A DNA stretch of 60,205 bases from an uncultured Pseudomonadota bacterium (GTDB lineage: Bacteria; Bdellovibrionota_B; Oligoflexia; Oligoflexales; CAIYRB01): assembly GCA_903915625.1 (NCBI GenBank), contig CAIWTN010000146.1, positions 1 through 60,205 of the forward strand, written 5' to 3'. The notes beneath the pieces are model-generated. The model was given only the letters and a program-made list of their open reading frames with translations, was not told where the DNA came from and did not search any database. Every line of letters starts with the position of its first letter. The stretch's first letter is position 1. Below, piece after piece: positions 18,980 to 28,441 of this stretch. Both the position numbers and the translations under genes were made by a program.

Positions 18980-20035
18980 GTGCCTAGAGTGGGACGATCC
19001 CGACTACAGATGATGTGGCAGTGTTGCATATTGGCGCTGGTTCAAATGCTCTTCTCAGTTAGTCTTGAGGCTGGGCCCTTGATGCTGGGAAGTTGCGAGC
19101 CTACTGAAGACCCTCTCTCCGCCAAGGGCCAGCAAGAGCTTGGTGCGGCGGCATGTTTGCGGGGGGCAGTGGGCGCTGAATCGACAGCTTTTGTTGAAGC
19201 CCCTGGTGATGCGAATTGGATTTCTTACGGCAGTGCTTATGGTGGAGCCTTTGTTCGCTCCTGGCTTTCGATGCATGTATTGGGACGTTGGCGTGATATC
19301 CGTTCGCTAAGTCGAAAGCTAGAATATTCAAGGTCCCATTTTACCGACTTTGCAGTTCTGCAGATTGGAAATCCGGCTATTGATAGATATCGTGTAACTG
19401 CTGGAAGAATGCGCCTTCCATTTGGGATCGATACTTCTCAGGCCCCGCAATTTTACCAAGATAAAGAAAACAGAGGATTTTGGCGTTCGCCCACAGACGG
19501 TGGCTATTTGACCTTTGATGACCTAAGGCGTCTGCGGTTTGATGCTGGCTTAGCTGTTTCTAAAATTAGCCGCCTTGATCCCAAATCCCGACAGCCACAT
19601 ACGGATGCTGCTGAAAAGGCCATTAGCGTAAGGGCTGCACTGGATGTGTCCGCACTAGAAGGCACTCGGATTGTGGCTTCCGTATATGGGGCTGAAATGG
19701 GAGAACGACGCTACGGATTAGGACTGATCAATACCAATCAAAAGGGCGACTATACCGCATTTGAGTTTGCGCGTAGGCAGATTTTCTCAAGCGGGCGATT
19801 ACGACCTTTTGAGCAATTATTACGACTTGCCTACACTAGTGCTTGGCAGAGAAATGCTCGTTGGGTGATGCAATTCGACGATGAGCGTTTACGCTTCCGC
19901 CGAATCGTCTTTGATTACGAGAGAGTAATATTACCGCATTTAAATTCAAAGCTAGCGATTAGTTATCTGCGGGCGACCGATGGTAGCCGAGTTTCGCGTT
20001 GGGCCTTCACCTGTGGAGTGGAGACTACTCTGTGA
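18980..20035 (+). CDS. Secreted, possibly outer membrane protein of unknown function
   Basis: The 351-residue product has a basic, hydrophobic signal-like N-terminus. The mature part has many alternating amphipathic strands rich in Arg, Tyr and Phe, ending in a hydrophobic strand (WAFTCGVETTL), which suits a small outer-membrane barrel or porin-like protein. I recognise no family. The exact start is uncertain; GTG 18980 gives a basic n-region and ATGs at 19010/19013 are alternatives. The stop overlaps the next gene start by four bases (GTGA). Confidence 0.65.
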   Translation: MPRVGRSRLQMMWQCCILALVQMLFSVSLEAGPLMLGSCEPTEDPLSAKGQQELGAAACLRGAVGAESTAFVEAPGDANWISYGSAYGGAFVRSWLSMHVLGRWRDIRSLSRKLEYSRSHFTDFAVLQIGNPAIDRYRVTAGRMRLPFGIDTSQAPQFYQDKENRGFWRSPTDGGYLTFDDLRRLRFDAGLAVSKISRLDPKSRQPHTDAAEKAISVRAALDVSALEGTRIVASVYGAEMGERRYGLGLINTNQKGDYTAFEFARRQIFSSGRLRPFEQLLRLAYTSAWQRNARWVMQFDDERLRFRRIVFDYERVILPHLNSKLAISYLRATDGSRVSRWAFTCGVETTL

Positions 20036-22845
20036 GTCAATCCTTGTATCATTTTCATATAATTTATTTCGCATTTGTTTTTATTTTCTCAAAAATTGGC
20101 CGCATAGATACTGCGTTGGCTTCATCAAGTGAAAAAAGCTTAGCAGCTGAATCGGTAGTCAGGATTGATTTCTCTAACCCCGAGGAAGAGGGGTTGGCTA
20201 AAGAAAAGGATGGAGAGGGTGAAGGCTTTTATGCGCCTCCGATAGAATTTCTGTTCCGTAATCCAGCGATACAGGCCAATTTAAGCGCGGGCGTCGATGC
20301 AATAAATAGCTCTGTCGACACGCTGATGGACTCAATTTTTTATAGCATCATGAACAATGATACTAATTTTCATTATAATGATTTTATTTGGTATAACCTA
20401 AATTTTAGGCGCCGTTTGTTTAGCACGCCATCGGGCTATTATGTGGTGGTCGATAGATTCCAGACAGGACCTGTTTATAATCGCGTCATCTGGGACTACC
20501 AAAATATACCTCTTACATTTGGCGTTAATTCTGCTGTCGAAGCGATGCAGATTTATATCCGTACGGATGGAATGAGAATTGCACAAGATCAAGAATTAAG
20601 TACGCCTCGGCGATTGCTGAATAACTGGCTCGGGTTAGTCCCGGCTCTTGCGGGGATTCTGCCTCCCTCATTCAATCAAAATCAACTATATGATCCACTT
20701 ACTGAGATTGAAACACCGTTCGTAATACCTTTAAGTGTCGATAAATTTTATTCAATGCCCATCGGCTCGATCAGGAGTTACGCATTAAACGGAGGTATCC
20801 GGTTATCCCCAGATTTAGGTGGTTTAGTTGATCCCGTGACACTTGATCTGCTAGCCAGAATAGGCGGGATACAAGAACGCATACCGTACGCGATTTTTAA
20901 ACGGGGGGAACACAGAATAAATGTGCTGCGGCACGGCGATCATACTGCGTGGGTCGGAGTAAGTGACCTAAACAGAATGGGTCAAGCTATTCAGCCTTTC
21001 ATAGGTCAAAGATATTTCATATTGCATGGTGCATTGGCGGCAGAAGCTTGGAATCATATGTGGATGTGGTCCGGTGTGCCGCTAAATGTTTTGCCTTTGA
21101 ATATTGATTTGGAGCAGAGCTTAGTTAAGACTTTCGATCAAGTTTATGAATATGACTTGCGAAATCCAGCGGCACAAGCGGCCTATGAAGCGGCTGTCAC
21201 GGGTGACTTTTTGCCGTCTCGACAGCGGTTTCTCGATGCTAAAGAAAAGGGCCTGGATACCGGGGTTATCTTTCATTTTTCCAGAACACAAGATCGATAT
21301 GAAACAGTTGGAACAAATGGACCGAACGTTGCTGTATTTAAGACGCAGCGGGAACGGGTGCTTAATAGTAGTGAAATAGAGATCACCGACTCTGACGGAA
21401 AATTTCACATGCTGGAGTCTGCGCTAAATGTAAACGATAAAAAATGGAATATTCTCGTTGGTGACGATGAAACTAGGTCTCAGCAAGTTGTCACGATGAA
21501 AGTGCGGCGAGTGATAAATAAAGATGCGAAAAACCAAACTGATGACTTTACTTATGCCTTTGAGCCTGGCCCGGATCCGTATCGACTGACTATGACTCTT
21601 AGTATCCAAGATAAATATGTAGATACAGACAACTATAATGATTACTTGGAAGTGCTGCGTTATGTCACAGCTCTGCCGTTAGCGGGTCTACCGCATTTTT
21701 CGCGCTTAGATGCTGGTCGAGAGGCGGCCTGGCGTCGACGGAGTTATTTTGTTGCACCAGCTAATCAAATAAACATTGGCCATGTTCCCCCAACTTACCT
21801 TGGTCGATTTGGCGCAGAGATTGCTATTAGTTTGCCAGCCTCTCAGATCGATAGGATTACTTCGGCATCTGATGATGCTAAGTGGGAGAGCTTTGCCAGC
21901 GCCTTTGAGATTAATGCCAGCGAGTGGAGTAGTGCTGCGGCGCGAAGAACCTTTAAATTTCAGTCGCAGTGGTATAAAGCTTTTTTCGCTTATCCACTCA
22001 GATTGATAAATCTAAGGTTTGCTGAGCTTGATGCTGTAGTTGAAGCTACAAATGCTATTGCGGCATTGAACCACCTTAGGGCCGTGAAAGAACCTTTGGC
22101 GAAACTGGAGCAGTTCCGCTCTCTTTTTGATACGGACCATCCTTTGCAAATCGGTCGGGCGATACTTAACCTAGCTGAGCTTACGAAGGTTCCTCGTAAG
22201 GTGACGCTGTCGGCGCAACCGCAGGGAAACGCGAGCGCGGCGATCAAGGCGACCTACGGCATGATTAACGGCAAGACTTACAGAGGTGGGCCTGCATTTC
22301 CCGGTTTAGATCGTTATGCGAAAGCTAGAGCCGCTCTGGCAAAATTTTATTTAAATCAACCTCGTGAGTCGGTCGATAGACCGCGTATTCAGAAAATCCA
22401 AGTTACATCGCGTAAAATTCCAGATTCCTTGCGAACCATTGACCATCTGTCTGACGCCGGAAGTCCAACGAAGTCTTTCGACCGAAAATCTAAGCAAGCA
22501 TTCATTACGTTTAGGGTCGACCGATTGAGTATAGATTCTCCGATTAAGGTATTTGTGCGCATAGATGAAGCAGGTAAGCTTCAATTAGGTAAACTGACAC
22601 TGGTCGAAAAAGTAATTGAGGTGTCGCCGATCGAAAGCCTGAGCATCAATAGAGACTTTAATAGTTTCGAATTTTATCTCACGGGGCCACTTAGTCCTTT
22701 GTCGAATGACAAATTCGACGAGGCCGTAAATGACGGTGACGATCTTTCAGTCACTATGGCTGTTTCTAAAGATGGTGCCATTTGGAGCGATGAGCGCACC
22801 TTTAGCTTTGCCCTAAAGGGTGGGCGGTTGTATCCAGTGCAGTAG
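20032..22845 (+). CDS. Large secreted protein of unknown function
   Basis: Starting from GTG 20032 the product is 937 residues with a clear signal peptide ending near DTALA. I see no recognised domain, repeats or catalytic motif. The body mixes acidic and aromatic stretches, with a helical part about residues 630-740. The C-terminal 170 residues look beta-rich and may form a separate domain. The start overlaps the previous stop (GTGA), so the two genes are probably translationally coupled and work together in the envelope. Base composition is somewhat more A/T-rich than the ribosomal block. Confidence 0.75.
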   Translation: MSQSLYHFHIIYFAFVFIFSKIGRIDTALASSSEKSLAAESVVRIDFSNPEEEGLAKEKDGEGEGFYAPPIEFLFRNPAIQANLSAGVDAINSSVDTLMDSIFYSIMNNDTNFHYNDFIWYNLNFRRRLFSTPSGYYVVVDRFQTGPVYNRVIWDYQNIPLTFGVNSAVEAMQIYIRTDGMRIAQDQELSTPRRLLNNWLGLVPALAGILPPSFNQNQLYDPLTEIETPFVIPLSVDKFYSMPIGSIRSYALNGGIRLSPDLGGLVDPVTLDLLARIGGIQERIPYAIFKRGEHRINVLRHGDHTAWVGVSDLNRMGQAIQPFIGQRYFILHGALAAEAWNHMWMWSGVPLNVLPLNIDLEQSLVKTFDQVYEYDLRNPAAQAAYEAAVTGDFLPSRQRFLDAKEKGLDTGVIFHFSRTQDRYETVGTNGPNVAVFKTQRERVLNSSEIEITDSDGKFHMLESALNVNDKKWNILVGDDETRSQQVVTMKVRRVINKDAKNQTDDFTYAFEPGPDPYRLTMTLSIQDKYVDTDNYNDYLEVLRYVTALPLAGLPHFSRLDAGREAAWRRRSYFVAPANQINIGHVPPTYLGRFGAEIAISLPASQIDRITSASDDAKWESFASAFEINASEWSSAAARRTFKFQSQWYKAFFAYPLRLINLRFAELDAVVEATNAIAALNHLRAVKEPLAKLEQFRSLFDTDHPLQIGRAILNLAELTKVPRKVTLSAQPQGNASAAIKATYGMINGKTYRGGPAFPGLDRYAKARAALAKFYLNQPRESVDRPRIQKIQVTSRKIPDSLRTIDHLSDAGSPTKSFDRKSKQAFITFRVDRLSIDSPIKVFVRIDEAGKLQLGKLTLVEKVIEVSPIESLSINRDFNSFEFYLTGPLSPLSNDKFDEAVNDGDDLSVTMAVSKDGAIWSDERTFSFALKGGRLYPVQ

Positions 22846-22897
22846 CGACCTCCGCCCGGTGCCCGCATCCATCGAATATTAATGCAAAAAAATCAAG

Positions 22898-22927
22898 TTG
22901 ACATCGGGCTTATGTTTAAAGCAAGAT
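22898..22927 (+). promoter_or_regulatory. Candidate tRNA-His promoter
   Basis: TTGACA at 22898-22903 is a perfect -35 box, 45 bp before the tRNA. The -10 is poorly defined (CAAGAT at 22922-22927, 18-bp spacing). It is the best promoter-like site in the gap between the secreted protein gene and the tRNA. Confidence 0.35.
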
Positions 22928-22947
22928 CACGCCATCGGTCGCACAAT

Positions 22948-23024
22948 GGTGGGTGTGGCGAAGTGGTTAACGCATCGGATTGTGATTCCGACATTCGTGG
23001 GTTCAATCCCCATCACTCACCCCA
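22948..23024 (+). tRNA. tRNA-His (GTG anticodon)
   Basis: All arms fold: the acceptor stem GTGGGTG/CACTCAC has one G-T pair, the D-arm has GCG/CGC, the anticodon stem is TCGGA/TCCGA with loop TTGTGAT, and the T-arm is GTGGG/CCCAT. An encoded extra 5' G at 22948 pairs with the C before CCA, as required for histidine tRNAs. The 3' CCA is encoded at 23022-23024. Confidence 0.96.
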
Positions 23025-23066
23025 TTCTCTGCCCTCTAGCTCTTTCAGAGCAGACTAATTAAAAAA

Positions 23067-25931
23067 TTAAATAGTTCTACAATATGTGTTTATAACGGTT
23101 ACTAGATGCGCCCAGTTTACGGGCTTGGTGACATGCGCGTTACAGCCTGAATTTAAGCTGCGCTCGTGTTCTTCGGTTAGTGCGTGGGCAGTTAGGGCGA
23201 TAATTGGACCTTTGTAACCCGATGTGCGCAATGCGCTAGTTGCTTGGTGACCATCAGTGCCTGGCATTTGCATGTCCATCAGGATTACGTCCCACTGCTT
23301 AGACTGACCCATTCGGATCCCCTCATCGCCTGATGTGGCACACTCCACAATTGCACCATAGCGCATTAGCATCCGGCTGATTAGGGCTCTATTGTCCTGA
23401 GAATCTTCGACTAAGAGAATTTGGCGGCCAGCTAGTTCTAGGGGTTTAGGGCGTTTTGTCTCGGGTGCCGTTGCAATTCGCCTTGCAGCACTCAAAGATT
23501 CGTACCACTCGCAATCTCGGTCTAGTCCTACTGTGACTATGACTTCAAACACACTGCCTTTATCTTTGGAGCTGGAAAGTAAACGAACCTGTCCACCAAG
23601 GGCTTGGGTTAGAATTCGTGAAAGTGTCAAGCCCAGGCCAGTTCCGCCATGACGGCGGGAATATGAGGAGTCGGCCTGAACGAAAGGCTCAAAGATAGCT
23701 GGTTGTTCCATAGGCTCGATGCCGCCGCCAGTGTCAGTGACTGTGAAGGAAAGAGTGCCCTTGCTCGAGTCCTGGTCATTAGGGCTTATAGTTAAAGCTA
23801 CGTGGACTTGGCCGTTCTCGGTGAATTTGATGGCGTTACCCACGATATTGAAAAGAATCTGGCGGATGCGCACGGGGTCGACAAAAATTTTCATGGGAAA
23901 TTTGCCCGTGCCCGTGATGATTAGTTCAAGGCCTTTATGGCGCGCTCGCTGACTTAGGACTTCAATACCCCCGACAATTAGTTCATCGATCGTCAGCCAC
24001 TCAGGTAAAATCTTGAGATGGCCGGCTTCGATTTTTGAAAGGTCGAGGATATCGTCGACGAGTTGCGACAGTTGCTTACCATTGCGTAAAATGGCGTCAA
24101 TACTCTTGCTATGTTCGTCTCCTGCTGACTGATCGGCTTCCATCAGCTCGCCATAGCCAATAATAGCAGCAAGAGGTGTGCGAATTTCGTGGCTCATATT
24201 TGCTAGAAATGCTGATTTAGCGAGGTTTGCGGCATGTGCGTGTTCCATGGCAATTTGAAGTCTGCTTTCGGCATCTTTGCGTTCCTGCACTTCCCGATTT
24301 AAATCAAGAAAACGTTGTCTCAGACTGTCCGCCATAGATTTGAAGTTGTCGACTAAATCAGAGATTTCTGCGAATCGTGTGCGAGGCCATTTCAGATTTA
24401 AAGATGAAAGTGGTTGTCGCGTAATATCCCGCGTTGATGATGCCAAATGTTCGATGGGACTACTGACCCAGACGACCGCGAGGAAGCTTAAAGTCATGCC
24501 CGCAAGAGTTAGCGCCAGCATTTGGGCGAAGCCTTCAATATAGAAGGATTCGGCATCTGACATGTAGCGTCCGAGAGGTGCCTCCACGCGGACTGTCCAA
24601 CCAAGCGCCGGGATCGGTATCATGCTGCCAAAAACCATGTTCTGCCATGCTTCGTATGCGGCGCTATGATTGGCCTGCGTCGATTTTCGGTAAGTGTTGG
24701 CGGAAAGCATTTCAACGTGGTTACCATAATAACTGTCGATATGAGTTAGCGGGGATATGCCCTTCACATTTGAGGTAACTACGTTGCCCTTCGTATCACT
24801 TACAGTGAATTCAAAGGAGGGGTCTGAAATAAGTATTCTCAAAGTATTTGTGAGTTCTCTGGCGTCGACTGATGCAAGGGCAAAGCCGTTGAACTCATCG
24901 TCTGCAGAGAGAATAGGAACGACAAAACATACGATGGGGAAATTGATTCCGCCGCGTCCTTGAAAAATGTCTGATACTAAAGGGGTTCGACTCAGTTTTA
25001 TATCTCTAAAATAATCTCGGTCTGAAAAATTTAAGCCGATTAAGGAATCGCCATTTGTGCTTTGCTTTGGGTCAAAAGCGACGGTATTTGCATTTGCATC
25101 CGCTACAAACATGTCTGCAAATCGTCTGTTCGTAGAGTGAATAACATGAATATCCCGCTGCAATTCTGCTGAGGGTGTTAGCTTTAATTCCTTTGCTATA
25201 TTTGCCAGAGAAATTACGGCATTAATATTTTGATCGCGCCATATATTTAGATAGTGACCAATGTTTTCGGCTTGGCTTTCTGTGGCGGTAATTAAATTAG
25301 CTTGGCTAGTTTTGATTTTGGTGTTGCTCACGGCCATCACGATTGCCAAGGCAGGGATGAACACGAAAGCAACCAGTGTATTGAAGCATGCCTGCTGTAA
25401 AGGTATTCGCGTGTCAGGCCGCTTTAAAAGTGCAATCGCCAATAGAATTCCACTGGCGATCATGGCGTTGAAAATTGAGTTTATGCATTGTTTTAGCCAC
25501 AGCATGAGCATGGCACTGGGTTGAATATGGAGGATTAACCCGTAACAAATGGAAAATATTAAAACCCCAGGGATCAGCCAAAAAATCGTGCAAGCTACCA
25601 GCACATTGTCCCAAAAGCGCCGATAAGTAACGGCAATGAAAATCGCCTCTGCTACTGAAATCAGAACATAATACGGATGATGCCATAGCTGAATTGTGCC
25701 CGCTGATGCGCATAAAGCCACTATAGCGGCGACTGGCCAACCAAACCAGGCGGCGGCAATTAATGAAGCCACACTGCCGAAGATGAAGTCGACGCCGAAA
25801 AGTATCGGGACGTGAATGGCATTGCTAAAACAACCCGCAACCATCAGCGCCACTACTAAAGTCCGGCGGACTTTAGCCTGGTGAGAGGGGCAAGCAACCG
25901 ATGAATGAAGCAGGCGCTGAACGCTTTGCAT
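23067..25931 (-). CDS. Hybrid sensor histidine kinase with membrane sensor, Cache-like and receiver domains
   Basis: The 954-residue protein has an N-terminal block of about seven hydrophobic segments (residues about 20-200, MASE1-like) and a large extracytoplasmic region with Cache-like motifs (FSDRDYFRDI, GWTVRVEAPLGRYM, about 220-470). A transmembrane helix and HAMP follow, then a HisKA domain with phospho-acceptor His581 (SHEIRTPL), a HATPase domain (N-box NIVGNAIKF, G-box GGTGLGLTLS) and a C-terminal receiver with Asp886. No separate output regulator lies beside it. ATG 25931 follows AGAGGA; an upstream in-frame GTG at 25952 is less likely. The ligand is unknown. Confidence 0.92.
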   Translation of the reverse strand: MQSVQRLLHSSVACPSHQAKVRRTLVVALMVAGCFSNAIHVPILFGVDFIFGSVASLIAAAWFGWPVAAIVALCASAGTIQLWHHPYYVLISVAEAIFIAVTYRRFWDNVLVACTIFWLIPGVLIFSICYGLILHIQPSAMLMLWLKQCINSIFNAMIASGILLAIALLKRPDTRIPLQQACFNTLVAFVFIPALAIVMAVSNTKIKTSQANLITATESQAENIGHYLNIWRDQNINAVISLANIAKELKLTPSAELQRDIHVIHSTNRRFADMFVADANANTVAFDPKQSTNGDSLIGLNFSDRDYFRDIKLSRTPLVSDIFQGRGGINFPIVCFVVPILSADDEFNGFALASVDARELTNTLRILISDPSFEFTVSDTKGNVVTSNVKGISPLTHIDSYYGNHVEMLSANTYRKSTQANHSAAYEAWQNMVFGSMIPIPALGWTVRVEAPLGRYMSDAESFYIEGFAQMLALTLAGMTLSFLAVVWVSSPIEHLASSTRDITRQPLSSLNLKWPRTRFAEISDLVDNFKSMADSLRQRFLDLNREVQERKDAESRLQIAMEHAHAANLAKSAFLANMSHEIRTPLAAIIGYGELMEADQSAGDEHSKSIDAILRNGKQLSQLVDDILDLSKIEAGHLKILPEWLTIDELIVGGIEVLSQRARHKGLELIITGTGKFPMKIFVDPVRIRQILFNIVGNAIKFTENGQVHVALTISPNDQDSSKGTLSFTVTDTGGGIEPMEQPAIFEPFVQADSSYSRRHGGTGLGLTLSRILTQALGGQVRLLSSSKDKGSVFEVIVTVGLDRDCEWYESLSAARRIATAPETKRPKPLELAGRQILLVEDSQDNRALISRMLMRYGAIVECATSGDEGIRMGQSKQWDVILMDMQMPGTDGHQATSALRTSGYKGPIIALTAHALTEEHERSLNSGCNAHVTKPVNWAHLVTVINTYCRTI

Positions 25932-26200
25932 AAAATCCTCTGTTCTTCTCACGACGTGTCATTACTACTACGATTCTCTGCAGTAGCAACGCTGAATTTA
26001 ATGAACTTCTTGTCTAGTTTTTTAATGATTATTGGAACGAGACTGTCTGATCATTAATTTTGCGCCTTAGTCCGCCGCTGAATCGTCTCGGGTAAGATCG
26101 AGCAAGCCGTGAAGTCTACTGTCATAAATCGGTGTTTCTTGCTAAGTTAGGAGTAAGGATTTTTCATTTTTAATAACTTTTTTTGTGGGTTTGTGAACTT

Positions 26201-28237
26201 ATGGTCTTTTGCATGCCTATTCGCGGATTATCGCGATTATTTTGGGTTATTTCGGCCAGCCTCATCGCGGTCACTCGAGCCAGTGCTGCGTCTGTGCCTA
26301 TTGACATGGCTGATTTGGATAATCATGGGTCCGCTTGTGAAGATTTTTACCAATATGCCTGCGGTGGCTGGATCGCCCGGGCTGAGATTCCCCAGGACAG
26401 GCCCGAATGGTCCCGGGGGTTTGCGACAATTAATCGAGAAAACGAGGAGTTACTGAGGGGCGCCCTTGAACAGTATGCTACTGCGGGTGATAGTTTGACC
26501 GGTGAGAAGCGCCAGTTGGGCGCTTTCTATGCTTCTTGTATGGATGAAAGTACTATTGAGAAGGGCTCGCTGGCTGCTTTGCAGCGCCGCTTGGCTGTTG
26601 TCGAGGTGATAAAAGACGCTCGCGCATTGGCGGTCCAGGTTGCTCGCTATCATCTAGAGGGCGCTACGGCCCTCTTCAGCTTTGGAAGTGGCCAGGACTC
26701 AAAAAACTCCTCGGAGCAAATAGGTGACGCTGACCAAGGTGGTCTGAGTTTACCTGATCGTGACTACTACTTGGATGGCTCCAAAAGGTTTGCCGAAATA
26801 CGAACCGCATTTAGTAAACATGTGGAATCGATGTTCACTTTGTTCGGTGAATCAAAAGACCAAGCCAGAGCAGATGCGGCCGTAGTGTTAGCAATCGAGA
26901 CTGATTTGGCCAAGGTGTCGGCTGACAAAGTCTCCCGGCGCGATCCCAATGCTATGTATAACCGATTGAATCGTACAGGTTTAGTGGGTCTTGCCCCGAC
27001 ATTCGATTGGGATACTTACTTTGCTACCTTAGGTTATCCAAAACTTTCTGCGATCAACGTCGACGTGCCGCTATTTTTTACTGGCATGGACAAGATGCTG
27101 CGCAAACTAAGTTTCAATGATTTGCGTACTTATCTAAGGTGGCATCTTATCCATTCATCGGCGTCTGCTTTGGGTCGTTCCTTTGTCCAGGAAGATTTTA
27201 ACTTTACTGGCAAGGCCCTCACGGGGCAGCCAGAGTTACAGCCCCGCTGGAAGAGGTGCGTAAATAGCACATTACATGCAATGGCTGAGCCGGTCGGAAA
27301 GGTATTCGTTGAGAAGAAATTCAGCCCGCAGGCAAAAATTGAAGCACAAGCCATGATCAATGCTGTTGAATTAGCGATGGCTGATAGGCTCACGGCGCTT
27401 GATTGGATGGATAGTGCTACGAGGGAGCAAGCAGCGACTAAATTGAACCGTGTCGTCAATTCCATTGGCTATCCCGATAAATGGCGAAATTTTTCAGGAC
27501 TGAAAGTTGATCGCGGCTCGTACTTTTCGAATCGTCAGGTAGCTTCGGTGTTCAATAGTCGGTTCTACTTAGATAAAATCGGTAAGCCAGTAGATCGCAC
27601 TGATTGGTTTATGCCTCCTTCGATGGTGAATGCCTATTATAGTGCGGACAATAATAAAATGGTGTTCCCAGCCGGGATACTGCAAGCACCCTTTTATCAA
27701 GAGGGAAGGCCGGCGTCGATTAACTATGGCGGCATCGGAATGGTAATGGGACACGAGCTCACGCACGGCTTTGATGATCAGGGGAGGAAGTTTGACGCCT
27801 CTGGCAATCTTCGTGACTGGTGGAGCCCCGTTGTCGGCAAAGAATTTGATCAGCGAGCAGAATGTGTTGTTAATCAGTATTCGAAGTATGTTGCCGTCGA
27901 TGACGTTCACGTGAATGGCAAATTGACACTCGGTGAAAATCTGGCCGATCTGGGCGGCATTAGATTGGCGTACAAAGCGTGGGAAAAAAACCACGCGGAC
28001 ACGGCCAACGAAGTCGCTGGATTCACTCCTTCGCAGCAATTTTTTATTGGGTATGCACAGACATGGTGTAATAAGCAAAGGCCTGAGATGGCACGCCTAA
28101 GAGCGACTACAGATCCTCATTCCCCGGCACGGTTTCGTGTCAATGGACCGCTTAGTAATTTCGATGAATTTGCCAAAGCGTTCTCTTGTAAGGACGGTAC
28201 CCCCATGGCGCCAGCAAATCGCTGTCGCGTTTGGTGA
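26201..28237 (+). CDS. M13-family zinc metallopeptidase (neprilysin/PepO-like), secreted
   Basis: The protein (about 678 residues) has a signal peptide and the full M13 layout. The N-terminal domain begins with ACEDFYQYACGGW. The catalytic domain has HELTHGFDDQG (zinc ligands and catalytic Glu in HExxH) and ENLADLGG (third ligand Glu). It ends CRVW, the conserved M13 C-terminus. These enzymes cut oligopeptides outside the cytoplasm. The start is uncertain: TTG 26183, ATG 26201 or ATG 26213. The last gives the cleanest signal peptide. Confidence 0.93.
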   Translation: MVFCMPIRGLSRLFWVISASLIAVTRASAASVPIDMADLDNHGSACEDFYQYACGGWIARAEIPQDRPEWSRGFATINRENEELLRGALEQYATAGDSLTGEKRQLGAFYASCMDESTIEKGSLAALQRRLAVVEVIKDARALAVQVARYHLEGATALFSFGSGQDSKNSSEQIGDADQGGLSLPDRDYYLDGSKRFAEIRTAFSKHVESMFTLFGESKDQARADAAVVLAIETDLAKVSADKVSRRDPNAMYNRLNRTGLVGLAPTFDWDTYFATLGYPKLSAINVDVPLFFTGMDKMLRKLSFNDLRTYLRWHLIHSSASALGRSFVQEDFNFTGKALTGQPELQPRWKRCVNSTLHAMAEPVGKVFVEKKFSPQAKIEAQAMINAVELAMADRLTALDWMDSATREQAATKLNRVVNSIGYPDKWRNFSGLKVDRGSYFSNRQVASVFNSRFYLDKIGKPVDRTDWFMPPSMVNAYYSADNNKMVFPAGILQAPFYQEGRPASINYGGIGMVMGHELTHGFDDQGRKFDASGNLRDWWSPVVGKEFDQRAECVVNQYSKYVAVDDVHVNGKLTLGENLADLGGIRLAYKAWEKNHADTANEVAGFTPSQQFFIGYAQTWCNKQRPEMARLRATTDPHSPARFRVNGPLSNFDEFAKAFSCKDGTPMAPANRCRVW

Positions 28238-28257
28238 TCGTTATCTTTTGATTTAAT

Positions 28258-28351
28258 GGTGAAACGGTTTCACCGGGGCACCCGTCTGTAACTATTTAGT
28301 GAAACGGTTTCACCTATTCTTCGTCCGGGAGATGTGGTGAAACCGTTTCAC
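28258..28351 (+). repeat. Three GTGAAAC-N-GTTTCAC palindromes: putative centromere/operator of parAB
   Basis: The 15-bp palindrome GTGAAACGGTTTCAC occurs at 28259-28273 (extended to 17 bp by flanking G and C) and 28299-28313. GTGAAACCGTTTCAC occurs at 28337-28351. Centres are 40 and 38 bp apart. They lie between pepO-like and parA. The arms GTGAAAC and GTTTCAC are the two halves of the bacterial chromosomal parS (TGTTTCACGTGAAACA) in swapped order with one central base. The likely role is ParB binding for partition and/or autoregulation. A LacI-family operator is the main alternative. Confidence 0.75.
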
Positions 28352-28360
28352 ATTGCTAGT

Positions 28361-28389
28361 TTGCAAATTTAGCCATCCCCAGATACGAT
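28361..28389 (+). promoter_or_regulatory. Candidate parAB promoter
   Basis: TTGCAA at 28361-28366, a 17-bp spacer and TACGAT at 28384-28389 lie just downstream of the third palindrome and 52 bp before the parA ATG. The arrangement would let a protein bound to the palindromes act on transcription of parAB. Confidence 0.4.
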
Positions 28390-28441
28390 CACCAAAACAA
28401 ATACCTTTTGTTCAACAACTAAGTCGGGGAGGCTTTGCGCA

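Noticed and set aside
20032-22845. Large protein as a transferred toxin or adhesin
   Set aside because: No repeat, toxin or adhesin motif could be pointed to; only the signal peptide is certain.
23039-23051. Hairpin after tRNA-His (GCTCT/AGAGC)
   Set aside because: Only five pairs and no T-run; too weak to call a terminator.
28258-28351. Palindromes as transcription terminators or CRISPR repeats
   Set aside because: No T-runs follow, and the spacing (about 24 bp between copies) and only three units do not fit a CRISPR array. The palindromic form suits protein binding.
28258-28351. LacI/CcpA-type operators controlling xylBA
   Set aside because: The arms resemble LacI-family sites, but the copies are more than 3 kb from xylB, directly before parA, and no LacI-type regulator gene is visible. 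Kept as the main alternative, not preferred.
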